From contig JBCCZS010000152.1 of assembly GCA_039187035.1 (NCBI GenBank), positions 1-7,813 on the forward strand: 7,813 nt of DNA. Direction: 5' to 3'. A program made the translations under genes and the position numbers. This document shows positions 1-6,618 of this stretch, piece by piece; position 1 is the first letter of the stretch; every line of letters starts with the position of its first letter. Source of the stretch: JAJFFW01 sp039187035 (GTDB taxonomy: Bacteria; Pseudomonadota; Alphaproteobacteria; Caulobacterales; Parvularculaceae). The notes beneath the pieces were generated by a model, which was not told where the DNA came from, did not search any database, and saw only the letters and a program-made list of their open reading frames with translations.

Positions 1-945
1 CCGGCCGCCGCCGCTGCGGTCCTCTTTACGCGCGCGCGTCTGCGCGCCGGGGAGATCGCCGTCGCCGTTGTCGTCGCGGCGGCGTTCATGGCCCCGAACA
101 TCGCTTGGAACGCGCAAAACGGATTTCACACGGTCGCACACACGGCGGCGAACGCAGCCTGGGGCGGACCAATCGGGCGGCCGGGCGCGCTTGCGGGCTT
201 CCTCGCGGGACAACTCGCCGTCTTTGGGCCGGGGCAGTTTGCGCTCTTCGCCGGCGGCGCGGCGCGCTGGCGCACGCGCCTCGCCGGCGCCGGCGACCGG
301 CGTTGGGCCGACGCGGCGTTATTATTTTTCGCGCTGACGCCGCTCGCGATCGTCAGCGTACAGGCGTTTATCTCACGCGCGCACGCAAACTGGGCGGCCG
401 CGGCCTATCCGGCGGCGACGGTGCTGATCGTCGCGTGGGCGATGCGCGCGCGCGCCGCGCCGATCTTCAAAGGCGGGCTGGCGCTGCACGCCGCCGCCGG
501 CGCGGCCTTTCTCGTCGCTTTCAGCGCGCCCTCGCTCCTAGACGCGGTCGGCCTGTCGCGCGCCGCCGAACCGTTACGCGGTTGGGACCGGCACGGCGCG
601 GACATCGTGCGCGCCTATGACGGCCACGACGCCATCGTCGGCGACGACCGCGAGGTGATGGCCGCAATTGTCTATTATGCAAGGCAAACGGGCGCGCCCG
701 CGGCGACATGGAATTCCAATCACCGCATCGACCACCACTATGAAGCGTTTCATCCGTTCACGAAGGAAAAGCACGAGCGCGTCCTTTTCGTCAGCCTTTA
801 TGAAGACGCCTATGAAGCCGCGCCGATTTTCAAAAACGTGCGCTACATCGGACCGACGACGGCCCCGATCGGCGCGGGCAAATCCCGCACCCTCCACCTT
901 TACGAAATGTCCGGCTATCTCGGTTGGCCGGGTTACGACCGCTAG
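1..945 (+). CDS. GT39-type membrane glycosyltransferase (ArnT/PMT-like), 5' end missing
   Basis: The frame is open from base 1 to the TAG at 943-945, giving 314 residues of C-terminal sequence; the start lies outside the window. Seen: several hydrophobic segments (about residues 17-30, 104-122, 134-147 and 159-174) followed by a soluble tail of about 130 residues. The motif PNIAWNAQNGFHT (residues 32-44) and the patch SRAHANWAAAAYP (about 124-136) resemble those of the GT39/ArnT-like family. These enzymes use polyprenyl-phosphate sugars to glycosylate lipid or protein acceptors on the periplasmic face of the inner membrane. The catalytic acidic residues of this family lie in the first periplasmic loop, which is absent here, so activity cannot be judged. 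Sugar and acceptor are unknown. The gene converges on a GT2 glycosyltransferase gene with 18 nt between the stops, which supports an envelope-glycan setting. Confidence 0.85.
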   Translation, partial: PAAAAAVLFTRARLRAGEIAVAVVVAAAFMAPNIAWNAQNGFHTVAHTAANAAWGGPIGRPGALAGFLAGQLAVFGPGQFALFAGGAARWRTRLAGAGDRRWADAALLFFALTPLAIVSVQAFISRAHANWAAAAYPAATVLIVAWAMRARAAPIFKGGLALHAAAGAAFLVAFSAPSLLDAVGLSRAAEPLRGWDRHGADIVRAYDGHDAIVGDDREVMAAIVYYARQTGAPAATWNSNHRIDHHYEAFHPFTKEKHERVLFVSLYEDAYEAAPIFKNVRYIGPTTAPIGAGKSRTLHLYEMSGYLGWPGYDR

Positions 946-946
946 C

Positions 947-961
947 CCTTGCGCTGCAAGG
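947..961. terminator. possible short hairpin between convergent genes
   Basis: CCTTGC-GCT-GCAAGG forms a perfect 6-bp stem with a 3-nt loop. It fills the gap between the stop of the GT39 gene (945) and the stop of the convergent GT2 gene (964). Placement between two tail-to-tail genes fits a bidirectional terminator. The stem is short and neither strand has a U tract, so this is only a weak candidate. Confidence 0.25.
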
Positions 962-963
962 CG

Positions 964-1959
964 CTAACGCGCGCTGCGCCGGGCCGCGAATTCGCGCACG
1001 CGCCGACGACGGGCGTCGCCGTCTCGCCCGGACAGACCCAAAAGCCGAAGCGTCGCCATAATTGAACGCTCCGCAGCTTTGGCCGCAAAGGCCGCCCACA
1101 CCGCAAGCGAGACGAGCCACAAAAACGGGGCCGGATATTCGCGCGAAAAATGCGTGCGGAAGTAGCGCAACATGCTCGTCGTTTTGCGCCGCTCGACGTT
1201 CAGCGGGTTCACCCGGCTCGAACTTTTGAAGTGCGTGACCGAAACGTCCGGCGCAAAATAAGCCGTACCCCCCGCATTGGCGAAGCGCAGGCAAAAATCG
1301 ACGTCTTCGACGTGCAGGAAGTAACGCTCGTCCATGCCGCCGATCAGAGCGTAATCGTCCTTCGGCAGAAAGAAACAGGCGCCCGACAGGGTCGGCACGG
1401 GACAGACCCGGCCGGGGCACGGATCCGCATGCAGATTGAAGCGCCGGAAATACGGATGGCGCGGGGCCACCTTGTAGAGCCCCGTGATTTCGACGAATGC
1501 GCGCCACGGCGTCAGCGTCGCCCGGCGCGAGCCTTGTTGTTCCAGCCCGTTGGGACCGACAAGTTTGGGGCCGAGAATGAACGGACGCTCGAGGTCTTCA
1601 CCGGCGTCCATCAACGCCGCGACGCCCCCGGACGGCATGACCGCGTCCGGGTTCATGAACAAAAGATAATCTCCGGCGGCGCGTTCCGCGCCCAGATTGC
1701 AGCCCGCCGAGAACCCGATATTGCCGTGCCCCGTCACGACGGTGATCGGGGCGGTGATCGGCGCGGCGCCGGCTGCGACGCTCACCGCATCGTCGACGGC
1801 GCCCGGCCAATTGCCGTTGTCGATGAGAAAGATCTCGATGATTTCGGGTTGGTTCTGCAGCGACGCGAGCGCGCGCGCCAGCAACGGCCCAGTGAAATAA
1901 CTCACGACGACGGCGGAAACGCCGGGCCTTTTACGGCTTGCGACCTGAACTTGCGACAA
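964..1959 (-). CDS. GT2 family glycosyltransferase, rhamnosyltransferase-like
   Basis: This 331-residue protein has a GT-A fold pattern. VSAVVVSYF (14-22) is the first nucleotide-binding strand, IDNGN (46-50) follows, and GNIGFSAGCNLG (79-90) is the hallmark of the WbbL/rhamnosyltransferase branch of GT2. LLFMNPDAVM (99-108) holds the DXD-equivalent, written NPD as is usual in this branch. LSGACFFLPK (191-200) and HVEDVDFCLRF (216-226) supply the probable catalytic ED pair, and VTHFKSSSR (241-249) follows. A hydrophobic patch at about 279-297 and a very basic C-terminus suggest association with the inner membrane. It probably transfers an NDP-activated sugar, perhaps dTDP-rhamnose, to a cell-surface glycan intermediate; donor and acceptor are inferred from family only. 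The start is TTG at 1959-1957. No ATG or GTG lies in frame between it and the first conserved strand, and the upstream Shine-Dalgarno match is weak. The gene lies about 100 nt downstream of the O-antigen ligase-like gene. Confidence 0.9.
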   Translation of the reverse strand: MSQVQVASRKRPGVSAVVVSYFTGPLLARALASLQNQPEIIEIFLIDNGNWPGAVDDAVSVAAGAAPITAPITVVTGHGNIGFSAGCNLGAERAAGDYLLFMNPDAVMPSGGVAALMDAGEDLERPFILGPKLVGPNGLEQQGSRRATLTPWRAFVEITGLYKVAPRHPYFRRFNLHADPCPGRVCPVPTLSGACFFLPKDDYALIGGMDERYFLHVEDVDFCLRFANAGGTAYFAPDVSVTHFKSSSRVNPLNVERRKTTSMLRYFRTHFSREYPAPFLWLVSLAVWAAFAAKAAERSIMATLRLLGLSGRDGDARRRRVREFAARRSAR

Positions 1960-2029
1960 CGACCCGATTCCCGCCCAAGGACGCGCCGATGCGACGACGT
2001 ACAGTCGACGCGCGGCGCGCGAAGTAAAT

Positions 2030-2048
2030 GGCGTCGCCCCTCAACGCC
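2030..2048 (-). terminator. candidate intrinsic terminator after the O-antigen ligase-like gene
   Basis: Read on the minus strand, GGCGTTG-AGGGG-CGACGCC forms a 7-bp stem with one U-G wobble and a 5-nt loop. ATTTACTT follows it. The hairpin begins 12 nt after the stop codon of the O-antigen ligase-like gene. The U tract is imperfect, so termination may be partial. If it works, the downstream GT2 gene would depend on read-through or on its own promoter; I could not identify a promoter in 1960-2029. Confidence 0.4.
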
Positions 2049-2060
2049 GCCTGAAGTCCG

Positions 2061-3335
2061 CTACCCGCGCATCGTATTGACGCGCCGGTTAACGAGATAT
2101 GACAGACAATTACCAATTGCTGCAAGACCGAACGCCGACGAACGCCACGCCTGCCACAAGCTCGCCTCGAGGCTGAAGGACGCGAGCGCGAACGCCGCGG
2201 ACCCGACGATTCCGGCCGCCACGACCGGGGACGGCGCGGCGCGGCGCAACGCCAAACCGCCCGCGGCGAGCGCGGCGGCGAAGGCGGCGGCGCCGGGCGC
2301 GCCGAGTTCCAACCAGATCTGCAGGAACACGTTGTGGGGATGGGTCGGCATCACCGGCAGCGCGATCGCCGCCGCCTCGACCGACACCGTCGCGCCCGCT
2401 GCGGCCATGGCGCGCGCGTAATCCGGCCCGCAACCGAACGGCAAGCAACGAACCGCGGCCTCGGCCGCCGCGTTCCAAACGAACAGTCTTTGCGTCCAGG
2501 ACGCCGGCCACGTCGCGCCGTGCGCCGCGTTCAACGCCTCGGCGGGAATGAAGACTGCCGCGGGCGCGGCAAGCGTCGCGACGACGAAACCGACCGTCAG
2601 CACCGTGATCGTCGTGCGCGGCGCTTTTAGGGCGGCGCACGCCGCGAGCGCGCCGGCGGCGAGGGCGACGACGTTGCTGAAGACGCCGAACGCGGCGGCG
2701 GGGATCAAAAGCGCGGCGAGCGCGCCGAACGCGAGGAGACGGCGGCGCTGACGCCCGCTAAGGAACGCAGCGCCCGCCGCGACGGCGGGAAAAAGACAGG
2801 GCGCTGCGGCCGTGACCCCGCGCGCGAGGGCGACGAAGTCTTTCCATCGGCCGGGCGTTTCGTCAGTTGGCGGCGTCGCGGCGCGCAGCCACCCGTCGGT
2901 GAGATACTCGATCGTCAGCAGAATGACGGCGGCGGCGACGGCGACGCAGAACGCGCGGGCGAGCCCCGCGGCCGCGGCCGGAACGGCGCGCAAATAGGCG
3001 ACGGCGGCGACGCTTGCGCCGATCGGCGCGGCGGCGACGAGCGCAAGACCGGGCGCGCCGCGCGCCGCGATCAACGCGACGAACACGAGCGCGGCGACGG
3101 CCGCGATCGTCAACGGCGTGCGCCAGGCCGGACGGCCGAAGAAGCCCGCAAGGTCATGCGACCAGAACGCGGCCCGCGTCGCCGCGACTGCGCCGATCGT
3201 CAACAGGATCGGCGCGAACGCGCGGTGCATCAGCGCCGCCGCGACCGGCACGAGCGCGAAGCAAAACAGGATGGCGGCGACGCGCGCCCGGTCGGCGACG
3301 CCGAGGCCGCCGCGCGCCGCGGCCGTCGCCGTCAA
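2061..3335 (-). CDS. O-antigen ligase/polymerase-like membrane protein (Wzy_C family)
   Basis: From TTG at 3335 this gives 424 residues, nearly all hydrophobic with about ten predicted membrane segments. The best family marker is THPHNVFLQIWLELGAPG (331-348), the His-containing motif of WaaL/Wzy-type proteins. SWTQRLFVWNAA (279-290) sits before it in a periplasmic loop and provides the usual conserved Arg (R283). A Trp-containing segment near 390-398 precedes the last helix. Family proteins either ligate undecaprenyl-linked glycans to lipid A-core or polymerise repeat units in the periplasm; sequence alone does not tell which. The open frame extends upstream to 3821, but that part runs antisense-like through thrS and is Arg-rich, not membrane-like. 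The TTG overlaps the thrS TGA as TTGA, implying translational coupling. Starting at M36 instead would delete the first membrane segment. Confidence 0.82.
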   Translation of the reverse strand: MTATAAARGGLGVADRARVAAILFCFALVPVAAALMHRAFAPILLTIGAVAATRAAFWSHDLAGFFGRPAWRTPLTIAAVAALVFVALIAARGAPGLALVAAAPIGASVAAVAYLRAVPAAAAGLARAFCVAVAAAVILLTIEYLTDGWLRAATPPTDETPGRWKDFVALARGVTAAAPCLFPAVAAGAAFLSGRQRRRLLAFGALAALLIPAAAFGVFSNVVALAAGALAACAALKAPRTTITVLTVGFVVATLAAPAAVFIPAEALNAAHGATWPASWTQRLFVWNAAAEAAVRCLPFGCGPDYARAMAAAGATVSVEAAAIALPVMPTHPHNVFLQIWLELGAPGAAAFAAALAAGGLALRRAAPSPVVAAGIVGSAAFALASFSLEASLWQAWRSSAFGLAAIGNCLSYLVNRRVNTMRG

Positions 3336-5260
3336 TCGGCCGTTTTCAAGTCGGGCGGCGTCGCTTCGTCCGTAAACGACGCAACCGCCTCGTCGAGCGA
3401 GACGACATGTTGCGCTTTGTCGCCGAGGCGGCGGATCGAGACCAGGCGCTCGTCCGCTTCCTTTTTGCCGACGACGACGATCGCCGGCACTTTGGCGAGC
3501 GAGTGTTCGCGGACTTTGTAGTTGATTTTCTCGTTGCGCAGATCCGTTTCCACCAGAAGACCTGCACGGCGCAGCGCATCCGCGACCTCCGACGCGTAGG
3601 CGTCGGCGTCCGAGGTGATCGTCGCGACGACGATCTGGCGCGGCGCGAGCCAAAGCGGCAACGCGCCGGCATAGTGCTCGATGAGGATCCCGGTGAACCG
3701 TTCCAGCGATCCGAATAGCGCCCGGTGCAACATCACCGGCCGGTGCTTGGCCCCGTCTTCCGCGATGTAAGTCGCGTCGAACCGTTCGGGGAGGTTGAAG
3801 TCGACCTGCAAGGTTCCGCATTGCCAGTCGCGGCCGATCGCGTCGCGTAACACGAACTCAAGTTTCGGTCCGTAAAACGCGCCCTCCCCCGGGTTCACGC
3901 CGTACGGCAAGCCCGTCGCCTCCAGGGCGTTTTTCAGGGCCGATTCCGATTTTTCCCACACGGCGTCGTCGCCGATTCTGGCCTCGGGCCGATCGGAGAA
4001 CTTGATGCGCACATCGTCGAAGCCGAAGTCTCGATAGATATCGAGAATGAGATCGACGACCGTCAGACATTCGTCCTGCAATTGCTCCGGGGTGCAATAA
4101 ATGTGGGCGTCGTCCTGCGTGAAGTGACGCACGCGCATCAAACCGTGCAGCGCGCCGGACGGCTCGTACCGGTGGACCTTGCCGAACTCGGCCACCCGCA
4201 AGGGCAGCTCCCGGTACGAGCGCAGACCGTGATTGTAGACCTGCACGCCCCCGGGGCAATTCATCGGTTTGAGCGCGTATTTGCGCTCGTCCGGCGTCAC
4301 GGTGGAATACATGTTCTCGCCGAATTTCTCGGCGTGGCCGGAGGTTTCCCACAGGGAGTAATCAAGCACGTCGGGCGTGTTGATTTCGACGTACCCCGCC
4401 GCCTCCTGACGCCGCCGCATATAGCCGATCAGCGTCTGGAAGAGCCGCCAACCGTTCGGATGCCAGAAGACCGCGCCCGGCCCTTCCTCTTGCATGTGGA
4501 AGAGGTCCATGACCTTGCCGAGCCGACGATGGTCGCGCTTTTCGGCTTCCTCAAGGCGGTGCAGATAGGCCTTGAGGTCTTTGTCGTTCGCCCATGCTGT
4601 TCCGTAGATCCGCTGGAGCATGGCGTTGCGGCTGTCGCCGCGCCAATAGGCGCCGGCGAGCTTCATTAGCTTGAACGCCTTGCCGATATGCTTCGTCGAC
4701 GGAAGATGCGGGCCCCGACAAAGGTCGTGCCAATCGCCGTGATGGTAGACGCGGATCTCTTCGCCCTCGGGGAGGTCTTCGATGATCTCGGCTTTGTAGG
4801 TCTCGCCCATATCCTTGAAATGGGCGACGGCGTCGGCGCGCGGCATGACGGAACGACGCGTCGGCAAATCGGCGTCGACAAGCTCGGCCATGCGCTTTTC
4901 GATCCGCTCAAAATCATCCGTAGAGAACGGTTCTTCGCGTGCAAAGTCATAGTAAAAGCCGTCGTCGATCACGGGGCCGATGGTCACTTGCGTGCCGGGA
5001 AAGAGATCCTGCACCGCTTGCGCCAGCAAATGCGCCGCATCGTGACGGATGAGTTCAAGCCCGTCCGGCGTATCGCGCGTGACGATTTCGACCGTCGCGT
5101 CGGCGTCAAGCTCGGCGAACAGATCGGTCAATTCGCCGTCGACTTTCATCGCGACGGCCTTTTTGGCGAGCGATTTGGAAATCGACTCCGCGAGGGCCGT
5201 TCCCGTCACCGGTCCGTCGAAAGAACGAACGGATCCGTCGGGCAAGGTGATGGCGACCAT
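3332..5260 (-). CDS. thrS: threonyl-tRNA synthetase
   Basis: A complete class II enzyme of 642 residues, the length usual for bacterial ThrRS. It charges tRNA-Thr with threonine in the cytoplasm. Domain order: TGS at 1-61, N2 editing domain at about 62-225, catalytic core at about 240-535, anticodon-binding domain at about 540-632. The editing site that clears Ser-tRNA-Thr is intact: H73 and H77 in RHDAAHLLAQ, C181 and H185 in CRGPHLP. The catalytic zinc ligands are C335 in KPMNCPGG, H386 in TQDDAHIYCT and H512 in VMLHRALFGS. Motif 2 arginine R364 lies in KVHRYEPSG, and motif 3 is LFGSLERFTGILIEHY. All key residues match the E. coli enzyme within one position. It starts with ATG 6 nt after the ATP-grasp stop, without a clear Shine-Dalgarno, and its TGA overlaps the next start. 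No leader resembling the E. coli thrS operator is visible; expression probably depends on the upstream operon promoter. Confidence 0.98.
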   Translation of the reverse strand: MVAITLPDGSVRSFDGPVTGTALAESISKSLAKKAVAMKVDGELTDLFAELDADATVEIVTRDTPDGLELIRHDAAHLLAQAVQDLFPGTQVTIGPVIDDGFYYDFAREEPFSTDDFERIEKRMAELVDADLPTRRSVMPRADAVAHFKDMGETYKAEIIEDLPEGEEIRVYHHGDWHDLCRGPHLPSTKHIGKAFKLMKLAGAYWRGDSRNAMLQRIYGTAWANDKDLKAYLHRLEEAEKRDHRRLGKVMDLFHMQEEGPGAVFWHPNGWRLFQTLIGYMRRRQEAAGYVEINTPDVLDYSLWETSGHAEKFGENMYSTVTPDERKYALKPMNCPGGVQVYNHGLRSYRELPLRVAEFGKVHRYEPSGALHGLMRVRHFTQDDAHIYCTPEQLQDECLTVVDLILDIYRDFGFDDVRIKFSDRPEARIGDDAVWEKSESALKNALEATGLPYGVNPGEGAFYGPKLEFVLRDAIGRDWQCGTLQVDFNLPERFDATYIAEDGAKHRPVMLHRALFGSLERFTGILIEHYAGALPLWLAPRQIVVATITSDADAYASEVADALRRAGLLVETDLRNEKINYKVREHSLAKVPAIVVVGKKEADERLVSIRRLGDKAQHVVSLDEAVASFTDEATPPDLKTAD

Positions 5261-5266
5261 AGGGCG

Positions 5267-6145
5267 TTACGACAGTTGGGCCAGCAGGGCGTCGGCGAAC
5301 CGCTCCGCCCCGTCCGGCGCGACGTGGAAAAACAAATCAGGCTCGATTAACTCGACTTCCATGAGGCGGAAGCGTTCGTCAAGCATCGCCGATTCGCCGT
5401 CGACGATCGCGTCGACCCGCGCGTAGAGCGCCGGCGCGCCGGCGCGATCCTCGATGAGGCGAACAATCCGCCGCGCTTCGTCCACCGCAAAGCCCCGGGC
5501 CTCGGCGCGCACGCTGACGCCGCCATGCTCTTCTTGAACGCGTATGTCGCCGGCCTTGGGGCTTTTTGCGATTGCGTGCGAATACGCGCCGCCAATGAAG
5601 ATGAACGAGGTCTCGCCGAGCGTCGCGATCGCCGGCACATACGCTTGAACGAGGGCGTCGGCGCCGCGCAGTTTCTCCACCGCCGCCGCCGTATCGTCGC
5701 CGCGGCGCACCCGGCTGAGGCCCTCAGCGCCGGCGTCGATCGCCGGTTTGACCACCGCCTCGTCGACGCCGAGCGCGTCGATCGCCGCGTCGACCGCCGC
5801 GCGCGTCGGCGGCGCAAAACGCGTCGGCGGTAAGACGACGCCGGCTTCTTGCAGCTCCTCAAGATAGCGCTTCGAGAGGTTCCACAGCATGAGCGCGGGC
5901 GGATTGAAAACATGCGGCCGGGCGCTCAGGCCGTCGAGCCAACCCGCGAATTCGGCCCCGGCGCGCGCATAGTCCCAGGTCGATCGCACGACGATCGCGG
6001 CCTCGTCGACAAACGCGTCGGCCGGCCCGTTCCAGGGAACGGCGCGCACCGACGCGCCCCGCGCTTCAAGCGCGGCTGCGGCGAGGGCGTCGCTCGGTTG
6101 ATAGGCCGGCTGCTCAAGACAGGTGGCGAAAAGGATCGGGCGCAT
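5267..6145 (-). CDS. ATP-grasp ligase, RimK/glutathione synthetase-like (DcsG-related)
   Basis: A 292-residue cytosolic protein with the layout of small ATP-grasp ligases. The N-terminal region (1-80) contains RSTWDY (54-59). NPPALMLWNLSKRYL (81-95) precedes the ATP-grasp domain and contributes a lysine. VVKPAIDAGAEGL (131-143) carries the ATP-binding K133. LVQAYVP (165-171) is the hinge, and GETSFIFIGGAYSHAIAK (177-194) and YARVDAIVD (241-249) line the active site. LMEVELIEPDLFF (261-273) supplies the acidic metal ligands. This arrangement recalls the branch that includes the D-cycloserine synthetase DcsG, but most members are uncharacterised. It presumably joins a carboxylate, via an acyl-phosphate, to an amine or similar nucleophile; the substrate is unknown. 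None of the other dcs genes is nearby, so cycloserine synthesis is not supported. It is first in the minus-strand run, 6 nt before thrS. Confidence 0.85.
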   Translation of the reverse strand: MRPILFATCLEQPAYQPSDALAAAALEARGASVRAVPWNGPADAFVDEAAIVVRSTWDYARAGAEFAGWLDGLSARPHVFNPPALMLWNLSKRYLEELQEAGVVLPPTRFAPPTRAAVDAAIDALGVDEAVVKPAIDAGAEGLSRVRRGDDTAAAVEKLRGADALVQAYVPAIATLGETSFIFIGGAYSHAIAKSPKAGDIRVQEEHGGVSVRAEARGFAVDEARRIVRLIEDRAGAPALYARVDAIVDGESAMLDERFRLMEVELIEPDLFFHVAPDGAERFADALLAQLS

Positions 6146-6258
6146 AGGGCGGTCGGGGCCGGTCGGGGCGAAGCGTTCCGATCGATACGCCGCGCCGCGC
6201 CGCTTGAACAGCCGGCCCGCCGGTTGCGGCCCGCGGCCGGAGGCGCCACCGTCACGCC
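6146..6258. promoter_or_regulatory. divergent intergenic region, presumed promoters for the ATP-grasp/thrS run and DUF1304
   Basis: These 113 nt separate the divergent starts at 6145 (-) and 6259 (+), so promoters in both directions are expected here. For the minus strand a poor candidate is TTCAAG (6208-6203), a 15-nt spacer and TATCGAT (6187-6181). For the plus strand TTGAAC (6204-6209) resembles a -35 box, but no -10 box follows at the right distance. CCGGCC (6212-6217) can pair with GGCCGG (6235-6240), which overlaps the GGAGG at 6239-6243 that may be the DUF1304 ribosome binding site, 15 nt from its ATG. The box assignments are guesses. Confidence 0.35.
6151..6170. repeat. tandem 10-bp direct repeat (x2)
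   Basis: GGTCGGGGCC is followed directly by GGTCGGGGCG, two copies with one mismatch. They lie in the untranslated leader of the ATP-grasp gene, 5 nt from its start codon. On that strand they read as C-rich sequence, so the leader contains no Shine-Dalgarno. This may be chance in such GC-rich DNA. Confidence 0.45.
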
Positions 6259-6618
6259 ATGCCTGTCCTCGCCGTTATCGCCCTTCTCATCGTCGCCGCG
6301 CTGCACGCGGGGTTCATGGCGCTGGAAATGGTTTTTTGGACGCAGCCTTTGGGTCTGCGCATTTTCGGCTTAACGCCGGAAGACGCGGCCGCGAGCGCCG
6401 CGCTCGCCAAAAATCAGGGGCTCTATAACGGCTTCCTCGCCGCCGGGCTGATTTGGGCCGCGCTCGCACGCCGGCGCGACGTCGCGATCTTTTTTTGCGC
6501 CTGCGTCATCGTCGCCGGCGTCTTCGGGGCGGTCACGGTCAAACCGACGATCCTCGCCGTCCAAGCCGCGCCCGGTCTCGTTGCGCTTGTTTTGTCCTTA
6601 TACGGCCTAAAAGACTAA
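6259..6618 (+). CDS. DUF1304 family inner-membrane protein
   Basis: A 119-residue protein with four hydrophobic helices at about 2-27, 54-70, 74-93 and 97-116. The family signature is clear: H16 and LEMVFW (22-27) in helix 1, the RIFGL turn (34-38), KNQGLYNGFLAAGLIW (51-66) leading into helix 2, and QAAPGLVAL (102-110) in helix 4. DUF1304 proteins are small integral membrane proteins of unknown biochemical role, and the length here is usual for the family. The ATG at 6259 is followed at once by helix 1; GGAGG at 6239-6243 is the nearest ribosome binding site but is unusually far (15 nt). The gene is transcribed alone, divergent from the ATP-grasp gene, and its TAA overlaps the stop of the convergent lipoprotein gene. 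No function can be assigned from context. Confidence 0.88.
   Translation: MPVLAVIALLIVAALHAGFMALEMVFWTQPLGLRIFGLTPEDAAASAALAKNQGLYNGFLAAGLIWAALARRRDVAIFFCACVIVAGVFGAVTVKPTILAVQAAPGLVALVLSLYGLKD

Noticed and set aside
1150..2421. Long plus-strand open frame of 423 codons
   Set aside because: It is antisense to the GT2 gene and the end of the O-antigen ligase-like gene, crosses both plus the intergenic gap, and is Arg-rich without domain motifs. Strong GC bias at third positions creates such open antisense frames.
3336..3821. Upstream extension of the O-antigen ligase-like frame inside thrS
   Set aside because: These 162 codons overlap thrS in another frame on the same strand, are Arg-rich and hydrophilic, and thrS is unambiguous here.
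4082..4669. Plus-strand open frame of 195 codons within thrS
   Set aside because: Antisense shadow of a highly conserved catalytic region of thrS; no independent ribosome binding site or motif.
4688..5350. Plus-strand open frame of 220 codons across the thrS start and the ATP-grasp end
   Set aside because: Antisense shadow spanning two well-supported genes.
5267..6145. D-cycloserine biosynthesis locus suggested by the DcsG-like ligase
   Set aside because: No other cycloserine pathway genes are present in the window; the similarity only places the protein in a broad ATP-grasp group.
5849..6373. Plus-strand open frame of 174 codons crossing the divergent promoter region
   Set aside because: Antisense to the ATP-grasp gene, then out of frame with the DUF1304 gene; composition is Arg-rich with no domain.
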